A stretch of 64,000 nucleotides of DNA from UPXZ01 sp964568675 (GTDB taxonomy: Bacteria > Bacteroidota > Bacteroidia > Bacteroidales > Paludibacteraceae), in contig CAZMQV010000005.1 in the NCBI GenBank assembly GCA_964568675.1, positions 16,474 through 80,473 of the forward strand, in the 5' to 3' direction. Under the pieces are notes generated by a model. The model ran no database searches, had not been told where the DNA came from, and worked only from the letters and a program-made list of their open reading frames with translations. Positions 35,743 to 44,725 of this stretch are shown here, one piece after another. The position numbers were made by a program, and so were the translations under genes. Position 1 is the first letter of the stretch; every line of letters starts with the position of its first letter.

Positions 35743-37155
35743 ATGAAACTGACATTTTTAGGCGCGTCGCGCGAAGTTACAGGGAGTAAAATTCTTATCA
35801 CTACCGATGATGGAAAACGAATTTTACTTGATTGTGGTATGTATCAGGGCAAAGGACTTGAAACCGACGAAATGAACCGAACTACGGGTGTTGACCCGGC
35901 TTCGATCGACCATATCATACTTTCACACGCCCACATTGACCATTCGGGGTTGATCCCTTTTTTCTACAAAAATGGATTTCGAGGCTCGGTTGTTTGTACT
36001 CATGCCACCCGCAACCTGTGTGCTATTATGCTGCCCGATAGCGGTCATATTCAGGAGATGGACGTGAAATGGTTTAACGAAAAGCGCGCAAGGCAAAAAC
36101 TGCCTCCCGTATCGCCACTTTATGAGGTGATTGATGCTGAAAAAGCGATGAAACTATTTATCAGTGTTGAGTATAACCGGCGATTTTATATTAATGACAG
36201 CATTAATGTGAAATTTACAAACAATGGGCACATGCTCGGAAGCGGAGTTACTAATGTTGAAATTTCAGAAAACGGAAAAACAATCCGTCTTGCATATACG
36301 AGCGATATCGGACGCCCGGTCAATCGACTGCTCAGGTCGCCAGTGCCGTTTCCACAATGTGACTATCTGATTACCGAATCAACCTACGGCAACCGCTTGC
36401 ATCACGATTTGGATAAGATGGAAAGCGAATTGTTTGAGATAATACACCGCACTTGTGTAGTGAAAAGAGGAAAGCTAATTATTCCCGCGTTCGCTATTGG
36501 ACGTACGCAGGAAATTGTTTATACGCTTAATAAATTCTTTAATGAAGGCATTTTGCCAAAAATTGATGTTTACGTGGATTCTCCGCTCGCAGTTAATGCT
36601 ACTGATATTTTCAGAATGCACACCGAAAGGCTTAATGATGAAGTGAAAGAGGAGTTGGCACGCACGAATGATACTGATCCATTTGGTTTTAACCGCCTAC
36701 ATTATATCAAAAATGTGGAGGATTCGAAGAAATTAAATGACAAAACAGAGCCTTGCATTATAATCTCCGCTTCGGGCATGGCAGAGGCAGGGCGGATAAA
36801 ACACCACATAGCCAACAATGTGTCAAATCCGAATAATACGATACTGATAGTGGGTTATTGCTCGCCAAGTTCGCTTGGCGCACGCATTCAAGCTCCCGGA
36901 TTAAAGGAAATCTCAATTTTTGGCGAACCACGTGCTGTGAGAGCGGAAATTGCCCGAATTGATTCTTTTTCCGGGCATGGCGATTACAACGAAATGAAAG
37001 ACTTTATAAGCTGCCAGGATAAAGCGGCGGTTAAAAAACTGTTTTTAGTTCATGGTGAGTATGAAGCCCAATTGTTTTACAAAGACGTATTGGAAAAAGA
37101 AGGCTTTAATAATATAGAGATTCCGGAGCGAGGAAATGAATTTTCATTGACTTGA
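35743..37155 (+). CDS. MBL-fold/beta-CASP RNA nuclease (YSH1/CPSF73-like)
   Basis: 470 aa metallo-hydrolase. The zinc site is formed by SHAHIDHSGLIP (residues about 66-77), GHMLGSG, and an SFSGHGDY block near residue 410; the beta-CASP insert follows TESTYGNRLHHD, and the RMMBL-like end has LFLVHGEYEAQ. Such proteins are RNA endo- or 5'-exonucleases in RNA processing. The stop overlaps the possible TTG start of the lactonase gene, so the two probably form one operon. Confidence 0.88.
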   Translation: MKLTFLGASREVTGSKILITTDDGKRILLDCGMYQGKGLETDEMNRTTGVDPASIDHIILSHAHIDHSGLIPFFYKNGFRGSVVCTHATRNLCAIMLPDSGHIQEMDVKWFNEKRARQKLPPVSPLYEVIDAEKAMKLFISVEYNRRFYINDSINVKFTNNGHMLGSGVTNVEISENGKTIRLAYTSDIGRPVNRLLRSPVPFPQCDYLITESTYGNRLHHDLDKMESELFEIIHRTCVVKRGKLIIPAFAIGRTQEIVYTLNKFFNEGILPKIDVYVDSPLAVNATDIFRMHTERLNDEVKEELARTNDTDPFGFNRLHYIKNVEDSKKLNDKTEPCIIISASGMAEAGRIKHHIANNVSNPNNTILIVGYCSPSSLGARIQAPGLKEISIFGEPRAVRAEIARIDSFSGHGDYNEMKDFISCQDKAAVKKLFLVHGEYEAQLFYKDVLEKEGFNNIEIPERGNEFSLT

Positions 37156-37190
37156 AAGCGCTTGTATTATGGAAAACCCTTTTGATTAGA

Positions 37191-38300
37191 ATGTTTTTTA
37201 TGGCTCGAATAAGACTGCTGACATTGTTTACGCTAATAGCCTTTGTTGTTTTTGGTAGCAACGATGGCTATCAAATACTTGTTGGTACTTATACTCAGGG
37301 TACGGCAAGCAGAGGAATTTATTTGCTGAAAATTAGCAAGAATGGCGATTTTGTAACCACTAAACTGCTTGCCACGAGTGCCAATCCAAGTTTTCTGACG
37401 TTCTCGCCTGATAAGAAAATGGTGTACGCAGTAAACGAGCAAGGCGAAAGTAGTGCTGTGAGCGCATTTAATTTCGAAACGAAAGATTCCCTTCGGTTTG
37501 TCAATTCGGTATCGAGCCGTGGCGACGACCCCTGTTATGTTACAGCCACCAATTCGCATGTCTTTGTTGCTAATTATTCGAGTGGCAGCATATCAATCTT
37601 TGAGCGTAGTGCCGATGGAGCTTTGAGCGATGCAGTTCAGGTAGTGAGGCAGGTAGGGAAGTACTATGGTAATCGACGCATGGGACCAAGCAACACCCAT
37701 CAAGTTCTCCTTTCGCCTAATGGCAAATATTTGCTTGCTACAAATTTAGGAAATAACCAGGTTTATACATATCGTTTCGCTCCCAAGAATGAAGGAGATA
37801 TTATTGAGGAAACAAGTCGCGCAGTTGTGAAACCCAAAAGCGGACCGCGACATATTACAATCAGTGAAGATGGTCGTTTCGCTTATTTGGTTCATGAACT
37901 CGATGCGAGTATTACCGTATTTGCAGTGTCGCCATCCGGCGAACTTGAAATAATTCAGGAAACAAGCCTTGTTACCAATAAATCAAAAGAAAATGGAGCC
38001 GCCGATATCCATCTTTCGCCCAATGGCAAATTTCTCTACGCTTCAAATCGTGGCGAGTGCAACAACATCACCTGCTTCAAAGTACAAGAAAATGGAAAGT
38101 TGAAGTTTTTGAAACAATACAAAACTGAGGGTATTGGACCAAGAAACTTTACAATCACTCCCGATGGCAATTATCTTATTGTTGGCAATCAAAGAAGCAA
38201 TACAATCGCTTTATTTAGTGTCAATAGTTTCAACGGCAATTTGAAGCTGAAAAGTGTAAGCAAGGAGATTAATTCGCCGGTTTGTTTTTTACTTTTTTGA
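37191..38300 (+). CDS. lactonase family beta-propeller protein
   Basis: About 370 aa, secreted, seven-bladed propeller of the 6-phosphogluconolactonase (YbhE/Pgl) type: YQILVGTYTQGTASRGIYLL at the start, repeated blades with LSPNGKYLLATN, ITISEDGRFAYLVHE and IHLSPNGKFLYASNRG, and GPRNFTITPDGNYLIVGNQ near the end. A signal peptide follows ATG 37191 or 37200; the upstream TTG 37152 adds non-signal-like residues. The signal peptide argues against a cytosolic pentose-phosphate role, so the true substrate is uncertain. Confidence 0.82.
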   Translation: MFFMARIRLLTLFTLIAFVVFGSNDGYQILVGTYTQGTASRGIYLLKISKNGDFVTTKLLATSANPSFLTFSPDKKMVYAVNEQGESSAVSAFNFETKDSLRFVNSVSSRGDDPCYVTATNSHVFVANYSSGSISIFERSADGALSDAVQVVRQVGKYYGNRRMGPSNTHQVLLSPNGKYLLATNLGNNQVYTYRFAPKNEGDIIEETSRAVVKPKSGPRHITISEDGRFAYLVHELDASITVFAVSPSGELEIIQETSLVTNKSKENGAADIHLSPNGKFLYASNRGECNNITCFKVQENGKLKFLKQYKTEGIGPRNFTITPDGNYLIVGNQRSNTIALFSVNSFNGNLKLKSVSKEINSPVCFLLF

Positions 38301-38341
38301 TTAATTTCGGAAAAATCGATGCGTTACAGCAAGCTAATCTG

Positions 38342-38370
38342 AAAAAAAAATGAGTTAATCGACTCTTTTT
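38342..38370 (+). terminator. weak terminator after the lactonase gene
   Basis: A short gagt/actc stem (38352-38355 with 38362-38365) continues into pairing A- and T-tracts and ends in TTTTT. The rest of the 360-bp gap 38301-38660 carries the ROK promoter region described separately. Confidence 0.4.
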
Positions 38371-38459
38371 GATTGAATATGTCGGATTGAAGTGCTGTGA
38401 TGTCATTCTTATATGCTATCAGGTTATTTGTGTAATAATTTTGTTTAAAATAGTGTTTT

Positions 38460-38494
38460 TTGTATTTATTAATTGAAATTTATTAATATATTTG
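38460..38494 (+). promoter_or_regulatory. promoter region of the ROK regulator with 9-bp direct repeats
   Basis: TATATTTG (38487-38494) fits the -7 consensus; the nearest strong TTG (38460-38462) is 24 bp upstream, slightly too far. Two copies of TTTATTAAT (38465-38473 and 38479-38487), 14 bp apart, sit between the elements and could be an operator for autoregulation. The leader of about 160 nt before ATG 38661 is A/T-rich with no ORF of note. Confidence 0.45.
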
Positions 38495-38660
38495 CATCGT
38501 AGAAAATAGAAATTAATCAATATATTTTTAGTAATCAAATATTTTGAATTGTAAAATTTTATATTAGAGCTTAATGCGATGATTGTTAGTGGATTAAATG
38601 CTGTTTTTTTATTTGACGAGAAATGAAGTTTACTTAATAATATAGATAACACACACGAAT

Positions 38661-39869
38661 ATGACAAAGAAAATTTTTCAAAATTTAGAGAAAAGTACAA
38701 AAACGAATCAAATTAAAAAAAATATTATTAGTTTCTTTCTGAATAATGGAAAAAACTCAATTTCCGAACTTTCGAAAGAACTTGATTTGAGCGTGCCGAC
38801 GATTACCAAGCTTATCAATGCGATGTCCGATGAAGGATTGATTTCTGATTTCGGGAAGGTGCAAACTCCCGAAGGAAGGCATCCGAATGTGTATGGTCTT
38901 AATCCCAGCTCGGCTTATTTTGTGGGAGTCGATTTGTTGAAGGATAATTTGAATCTTGCTTTGATGGATTTCAATGGCGATATGGTAAAGCTAAGTCTTA
39001 ATGTTCCTTATTCTTATGACAATACGGAAGAGGGTTTTGAAAACCTATGTCAACATATCGAACGGTTTATTGGCGAATTGACGCCCCAAATGAGAGATAA
39101 CATAGCTAATGTAAGTCTGAATATTTCTGGAAGAGTAAATCCGGAATCGGGCTATAGTTATAGTAGTTTCTACTTTAGCGAAGAGCCTATTAGTAGCATT
39201 CTGTCAAAAAGACTAAAATATACTGTGGTGATTGACAACGACACTCGTGCCATGGCTTATGGCGAATACATGAAAGGGCAGGTTGATGGTCAGAAAAACA
39301 TAGTATTCGTTAATATAAGTTGGGGACTTGGCATCGGAATTATTATCGATGGGAAACTGTTTTATGGAAAGTCCGGTTTCTCAGGCGAATTTGGACATTT
39401 TCCTGCTTTCGACAATGAAATTTTATGTCATTGCGGCAAGAAGGGCTGTCTCGAAACTGAGACTTCCGGGCAGGCTATCTATCGGGCTGTTGTAGAAAGA
39501 ATTAAAAATGGCGAAAGCTCAATTCTTACCAGTAAGGTGAGTGATTTGAGCGAGCTAACACTTTCCGATATTATTGAAGCTACTAACCAAGAGGATACGC
39601 TTTGTATCGAAATTGTGGAAGAAGTGAGCGCGAAATTGGGTAAATACATAGCCGGCCTTATTAATATCTTTAATCCTGAGATGGTAATAATAGGTGGGCC
39701 GGTGGCTGAAACCGGTGGTTTTGTGATGTTGCCGATACGTAGTGCAATTAGAAAATACTCTTTGAGCTTAGTTCACAAAGACTCACATTTGGAAGTTTCG
39801 AAACTCAAAAACAAAGCCGGGGTTTATGGTGCATGTTTGTTGGGTAGAAACCGATTATTCTCCAATTAG
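38661..39869 (+). CDS. ROK-family transcriptional regulator of the sialate locus
   Basis: 402 aa, NagC/Mlc architecture: an N-terminal winged helix-turn-helix (residues about 18-70, ISELSKELDLSVPTITKLI) and a C-terminal ROK sugar-binding domain with the zinc motif CHCGKKGC (about 256-263). The putative kinase loop has SWGLGIGIIIDGKLFYG. It lies directly upstream of, and on the same strand as, the epimerase-SusCD-transporter-lyase genes, so a role as a repressor sensing a sialate-derived amino sugar is inferred. It ends in a very strong terminator and is thus a separate transcription unit. Confidence 0.88.
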   Translation: MTKKIFQNLEKSTKTNQIKKNIISFFLNNGKNSISELSKELDLSVPTITKLINAMSDEGLISDFGKVQTPEGRHPNVYGLNPSSAYFVGVDLLKDNLNLALMDFNGDMVKLSLNVPYSYDNTEEGFENLCQHIERFIGELTPQMRDNIANVSLNISGRVNPESGYSYSSFYFSEEPISSILSKRLKYTVVIDNDTRAMAYGEYMKGQVDGQKNIVFVNISWGLGIGIIIDGKLFYGKSGFSGEFGHFPAFDNEILCHCGKKGCLETETSGQAIYRAVVERIKNGESSILTSKVSDLSELTLSDIIEATNQEDTLCIEIVEEVSAKLGKYIAGLINIFNPEMVIIGGPVAETGGFVMLPIRSAIRKYSLSLVHKDSHLEVSKLKNKAGVYGACLLGRNRLFSN

Positions 39870-39896
39870 AGTAAAATAGATATCTTTTAAGTATTC

Positions 39897-39952
39897 AGAC
39901 GGAACAACATGGAGATTTTATATGTAAAATCTCCATGTTGTTCCGTCTTTTT
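39897..39952 (+). terminator. strong terminator after the ROK gene
   Basis: Perfect 24-bp stem (39897-39920 with 39925-39948) around a 4-nt loop tatg, followed by TTTTT. Both arms are AT/GC mixed and fully complementary. Confidence 0.92.
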
Positions 39953-39992
39953 GTATTTCAGAGAAAAAAGTAATTTTTTTCGGAAATATTAT

Positions 39993-40105
39993 TTGAAAAC
40001 TTTGGATATCATATTATTTTGTAGTAAATTCGCACATTCGTAATTTAAATTATTAACTTATCAGTATATTTAAGATGTTCTTATTTAATTGACTTATTTA
40101 AATAA
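39993..40105 (+). promoter_or_regulatory. promoter/operator region of the sialate operon
   Basis: A TTG (39993-39995) and a near-consensus TTATTTTG (40014-40021) form a possible promoter. Between it and ATG 40109 are two perfect 12-bp palindromes, TAATTTAAATTA (40041-40052) and TTATTTAAATAA (40094-40105), which resemble the A/T half-sites of NagC-type operators. Operator function is inference; in A/T-rich DNA such palindromes also arise by chance. Confidence 0.4.
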
Positions 40106-40108
40106 ACA

Positions 40109-41296
40109 ATGCCGACTATGGATACTAAATCACTTGAGAGAATTTATAAAGGGGAACTTCTGAATGAAGTGCTGCCTTTCTGGCTTGAGAAATCGCAAGA
40201 CGAAGAGTTTGGAGGATATTTTACGTGCTTAGACAGAGCGGGAAACGTGTTTGACACCGATAAGTTTGTCTGGCTTCAGGGTCGTCAGGTGTGGATGTTT
40301 TCCATGCTTTACAATAATGTTGAAAAAAGAAAAGAATGGCTCGATTGTGCCCTACAAGGAGGAGAGTTTCTTCAAAAGTATGGCCACGATGGAAATCTCA
40401 ATTGGTATTTTTCGCTAACACGCGATGGAAAACCACTTGTAGAGCCTTATAATATTTTTTCATATACTTTTGCTACAATGGCATTTGGGCAGCTTAGCAA
40501 AGCGACAGGCAATGCTGAATATGCTGAAATCGCCAAAAAAACTTTTGACATCGTCCTTGCGAAACGCGACAACCCCAAAGGGAAATGGAGTAAAGCAAGT
40601 CCTGGAAGTCGAAGTTTAAAATCATTCTCGCTCCCGATGATTATTTCCAACCTTGCTTTGGAGATTGAACACTTATTGGATGAAGATTTTCTTCAACAAA
40701 CTATTGATGAATGTATCCACGAAGTGATGGATGTTTTTCGCCGTCCGGAACTCGGAGGTATAATCGTTGAGCATTTGAATACCGACAATACACTCTCTGA
40801 TAGTTTTGATGGGCGCCTGATAAATCCCGGACATGGAATTGAAGCCATGTGGTTTATCATGGATTTGGGAAAAAGACTAAATCGCCCGGAGCTGATAGAG
40901 CAAGCGGTAGATACCACACTGAAAATAATTAATTACGGTTGGGACGAACAATTTGGGGGTATTTTTTACTTTATGGATAGAAAAGGCTGCCCTCCACAAC
41001 AATTGGAATGGGATCAAAAACTTTGGTGGGTTCACATCGAAACGTTGATATCACTAATCAAAGGCTATGAACTGACAGGAAATAAAGACTGTCTGAGTTG
41101 GTTTGAGAAGATTCACGACTACACATGGAGCCATTTCAAAGACCCGAAACATCCGGAATGGTGGGGATACTTAAACCGCCAAGGCGATGTGCTGCTCGAC
41201 TTGAAAGGTGGAAAATGGAAAGGCTGTTTTCACGTACCGCGCGGACTTTATCAAGTCTGGAAGAGTTTAGAAAGAATAAATTTAGCAGAAATTTAG
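40109..41296 (+). CDS. nanE: N-acylglucosamine 2-epimerase (AGE family)
   Basis: Interconverts N-acetylmannosamine and N-acetylglucosamine without nucleotide input from substrate; in Bacteroides this enzyme replaces the NanE/NanK route of enteric bacteria. 395 aa alpha/alpha barrel with FVWLQGRQVWMFSMLYN near residue 50, the catalytic histidines in NPGHGIEAMW (near 243) and VHIETL (near 309), and YLNRQGDVL. Start ATG 40109 or 40118. It lies 47 bp upstream of susC, on the same strand, in the sialate locus. Confidence 0.88.
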   Translation: MPTMDTKSLERIYKGELLNEVLPFWLEKSQDEEFGGYFTCLDRAGNVFDTDKFVWLQGRQVWMFSMLYNNVEKRKEWLDCALQGGEFLQKYGHDGNLNWYFSLTRDGKPLVEPYNIFSYTFATMAFGQLSKATGNAEYAEIAKKTFDIVLAKRDNPKGKWSKASPGSRSLKSFSLPMIISNLALEIEHLLDEDFLQQTIDECIHEVMDVFRRPELGGIIVEHLNTDNTLSDSFDGRLINPGHGIEAMWFIMDLGKRLNRPELIEQAVDTTLKIINYGWDEQFGGIFYFMDRKGCPPQQLEWDQKLWWVHIETLISLIKGYELTGNKDCLSWFEKIHDYTWSHFKDPKHPEWWGYLNRQGDVLLDLKGGKWKGCFHVPRGLYQVWKSLERINLAEI

Positions 41297-41343
41297 AATA
41301 CAAGAGACACAATAACTAATACAAACTTTTAAATTATTAACCA

Positions 41344-44300
41344 ATGAAGAAACATTTGATTTTATTCAGCTTTATGTTGCTTTCGGTAATGATTTTTGCT
41401 CAAAAGCAAACCATCACCGGGAAAGTTACTGACGTTACAGGCGACCCGCTTATCGGGGCTACTGTGAAAGAGGTTGGTAATATAGCCAACGGAACAATTA
41501 CAAATTATGATGGTCAGTTCACGCTCAGTGTTAACTCAGGAGCAACCATCGAAATTTCTTATGTGGGATATTCGACTGACAAGATAAAGGCATCGGCTAC
41601 TCCAATGGCAATAATCCTGAAAGAAGACGCGGCAATGCTCGACGAGGTTGTTGTTACTGGTTACACCGGAACTCAAGTGCGTTCAAGAAGCACTAACTCC
41701 ATCGCGAAAGTTGATAACAAGAAAATGTCCGTCGGAGTTTTTTCTAATCCGGGTCAAGCTCTATCGGGTGCCGTTTCGGGTCTTCGAGTTACACAAACTT
41801 CCGGTAATCCGGGTTCAACACCAAGTATCGTTTTGCGTGGAGGAACTAATTTGGATGGTTCAGGTGCTCCTTTGGTAATCATTGACGGACAAATACGCGG
41901 AGGGCTTTCCGATATAAATCCGGAAGACATTGAAGACATGCAAATAATGAAAGATGCCGGGGCGACCGCCATCTATGGTGCTCGCGCCAACAACGGTGTG
42001 ATACTCATTACGACTAAAAAAGGGAAAAGCGGAACTTCTGAAATTAACTTCAAAAGTAAAGTGGGTATCAACTATCTGAACAATGCTTATGAATTTGCAG
42101 ATGCTGAAACCTACCTGAAGTGGATGCGTACAGCTCACGTTGTAGCATCTACTATCTGGACAAGAGCAAATGGTGCCGGTGTAGGGCATGGCAATACGAA
42201 TGGACTTACTGGCTCGCAACCTTATGGGACGGGCAACGCTTACTTCGCTGCAGATGGCAAGACACCTTTAGTAAACACAACAAACTCTGTGTGGAGTACC
42301 ATGTATTACGAGCCTAAATATGATTTCCTATTGAATCAAGGATGGCAGAAGATGCGCGATCCTGTTTATGATTATTTGAAATCAATAAACACAAATCCAA
42401 ATACAGTAGTTCCCGAATACCTGATATTTAAAAACACAAGCCCTACGGACTTCAACTTTCAGGATCCATCATACACGCAGGACTACAACCTGAACATGTC
42501 TGGAGGAAATGATAAAGGTCATTACTATGCCGGATTGGGATACAACCATTCACAAGGGCTTCCAATATCCTCGTACTACAAGCGATATTCATTCCTGATT
42601 AATGGTGATTATAAAATTAAGCCTTGGCTTACATCCATATCAAGCTTTAGCTTTGGTAGAGCCAATTGGCAATCCATGCCCGGGTCGCAAGGCGACGAAT
42701 CAAATTATTTCAGTAGGGTGCTATCATTGCCTCCTACCGTGCGTCTTACCAGCGAAGACGGAACACCTCGTTTAGGTAATAATGCCGGTGATGGCAACCA
42801 AAGCTTCCAACCCGAAAAGTTTTTTCGTTTTAATCAAACGGACAAATTTACAATGAATCAAGCGTTTAAGATTGACTTTACCAAATCGCTTTATCTGAGA
42901 GCGGGAGGTACGTTGTACTACAGCGAGGGCTTTTATGAAGCATTCAATAAAGATTATCAAACAGGGCCTACAGCATTCAATCGCGACAGAAGTACTTCCG
43001 CTTCATTCGACCGCACCCTGGATCAGACATACAACGCGGTATTAAATTACGAAAAACAATTTGGCGAACACTATTTGTCAGCCATGGCAGGTTCCGAGTT
43101 CTATGATAGCTTCAGCTACGGCATGGCGGCATCAGGCTCAGGAGCAGCTACCGATGATTTCCGCGATTTGCAATATACATCAAGCGATAAAGATAAAAGA
43201 AGTATTGACTCCTACCATAACAGACAACGTATTCTCTCTTTCTTCGGACGCGCCAATTATGATTATATGGGAAAATATATTCTTTCGTTGGTAATGCGTC
43301 GTGATGGATATTCTCGCTTGATAGATAATCGTTGGGGTACATTCCCGGGAGCATCAGCAGCCTGGATGTTCTCAAAAGAATCGTTTATGGCCAATCAGAA
43401 TGTTATTTCATTCGGTAAATTAAAAGCCAGTTACGGGTTGAACGGCAACGTGTCTGGCGTAGGATTTTATGAGCTGCAAGGAAGTTATCTGGGTTCAACC
43501 AAATATAACGGATTATCGACTGTCATACTCGGGTCGGTTTCCAATCCGGGGTTGCAATGGGAAAAATCACGCACTTTTGAGTTCGGCTTGGATTTAAGCT
43601 ATCTCAACAACCGCTATTCTACAAATTTCAATGTATATGATCGCTTAACTTCCAATAAATTTGCATCATTGAGTCTGCCAATCTCTTCCGGCATCAGTAG
43701 CATACGTACCAATAACGGTGAGTTCCGTAATCGAGGTGTGGAAATTGACTTAGCCGCCAAGCCACTTCAGATTAAAAACTGGAACTGGACTATCAATGCC
43801 AATATCACTTACAACAAAAACACGGTAGTAAAATTACCATATAATAATTTACCGCTGAATCGTCAGGGTGGAAGTCAGGTTTACACCGGAAATGGTAATG
43901 ATTTAGCGTGGGTAGGCGGTTACCAAGAAGGGCAAGAGCCGGGCGTTCTCTATGTATTTAAAGCAGAAGGTATTTACAAAAATGAAAGTGAAATACCCGA
44001 TAATATGGTTGTTAAGCCACACACATTCCAGGGAGCAACAACTCGTACACTTTATGGCAAAAATAACTGGGCTGCTATGACTGAAGCAGATAAAATTGCA
44101 AGTAGAGGATTTCCAATTCAGCCGGGTGATGTGAAATGGAAAGATGTGAACAGCGATGGTATTATTGACGACTATGATATGGTGAAAGTGGGCAACACTA
44201 CGCCACATTGGTATGGTGGTTTTAATTCAACACTGAATTACAAGAACTTCTCATTGTACGCGGCATTTGACTACGCATTAGGCTTTTATATGATGGACTA

Positions 44301-44691
44301 TCGCTTGCCGTGGATTCTTGGTACGATGCAGGGAACATTCAACATGACAACTGATGTAAACAATACATGGACTACCGATAATCCGAATGCCAAATATCCA
44401 AAATATATGTGGGCTGACCAGCTCGGAAAAGGCAATTATCGTAATTCAACTTTATTCGCATACCGAGGAGATTATTTGTCGTTCCGTCAGGTGTCTTTAT
44501 CCTATTCGCTACCTCGGGCGTTGATAAATAAAGCTAAAATCGAGAAGTTAGAACTGTCAGTTACAGGTCAGAATTTAGGCTACTTAACAGCAGCTAAAAC
44601 CATGTCGAACCCTGAAAAAGGAGGAGGTATTCAAGACGCAGGTTACAGCTTGCCACGAATACTGACATTTGGATTAAATATATCATTCTAA
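41344..44691 (+). CDS. SusC-type TonB-dependent receptor of the sialate locus (NanO-like)
   Basis: Outer-membrane active importer, 1115 aa. Order: signal peptide (1-20), carboxypeptidase-regulatory-like domain (GKVTDVTGDPLIGATV), TonB-box-like LDEVVVTGY (near residue 100), plug domain with IVLRGGT, ...APLVIIDG, GATAIYGARANNGVILITTKKG, then a beta-barrel ending in aromatic FGLNISF. It is followed after 34 bp by its SusD partner. The sialate context suggests uptake of N-acetylneuraminate or a sialo-oligosaccharide. Confidence 0.92.
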   Translation: MKKHLILFSFMLLSVMIFAQKQTITGKVTDVTGDPLIGATVKEVGNIANGTITNYDGQFTLSVNSGATIEISYVGYSTDKIKASATPMAIILKEDAAMLDEVVVTGYTGTQVRSRSTNSIAKVDNKKMSVGVFSNPGQALSGAVSGLRVTQTSGNPGSTPSIVLRGGTNLDGSGAPLVIIDGQIRGGLSDINPEDIEDMQIMKDAGATAIYGARANNGVILITTKKGKSGTSEINFKSKVGINYLNNAYEFADAETYLKWMRTAHVVASTIWTRANGAGVGHGNTNGLTGSQPYGTGNAYFAADGKTPLVNTTNSVWSTMYYEPKYDFLLNQGWQKMRDPVYDYLKSINTNPNTVVPEYLIFKNTSPTDFNFQDPSYTQDYNLNMSGGNDKGHYYAGLGYNHSQGLPISSYYKRYSFLINGDYKIKPWLTSISSFSFGRANWQSMPGSQGDESNYFSRVLSLPPTVRLTSEDGTPRLGNNAGDGNQSFQPEKFFRFNQTDKFTMNQAFKIDFTKSLYLRAGGTLYYSEGFYEAFNKDYQTGPTAFNRDRSTSASFDRTLDQTYNAVLNYEKQFGEHYLSAMAGSEFYDSFSYGMAASGSGAATDDFRDLQYTSSDKDKRSIDSYHNRQRILSFFGRANYDYMGKYILSLVMRRDGYSRLIDNRWGTFPGASAAWMFSKESFMANQNVISFGKLKASYGLNGNVSGVGFYELQGSYLGSTKYNGLSTVILGSVSNPGLQWEKSRTFEFGLDLSYLNNRYSTNFNVYDRLTSNKFASLSLPISSGISSIRTNNGEFRNRGVEIDLAAKPLQIKNWNWTINANITYNKNTVVKLPYNNLPLNRQGGSQVYTGNGNDLAWVGGYQEGQEPGVLYVFKAEGIYKNESEIPDNMVVKPHTFQGATTRTLYGKNNWAAMTEADKIASRGFPIQPGDVKWKDVNSDGIIDDYDMVKVGNTTPHWYGGFNSTLNYKNFSLYAAFDYALGFYMMDYRLPWILGTMQGTFNMTTDVNNTWTTDNPNAKYPKYMWADQLGKGNYRNSTLFAYRGDYLSFRQVSLSYSLPRALINKAKIEKLELSVTGQNLGYLTAAKTMSNPEKGGGIQDAGYSLPRILTFGLNISF

Positions 44692-44725
44692 TACAGTTAC
44701 GAACATCAAATTAATAATAATAGAC

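Noticed and set aside
35667..35744. 25-aa minus-strand ORF upstream of the PqqD gene as a precursor peptide
   Set aside because: It lies upstream of the consensus operon promoter and overlaps the divergent gene's start, so it would not be on the operon mRNA; its sequence shows no leader or core pattern.
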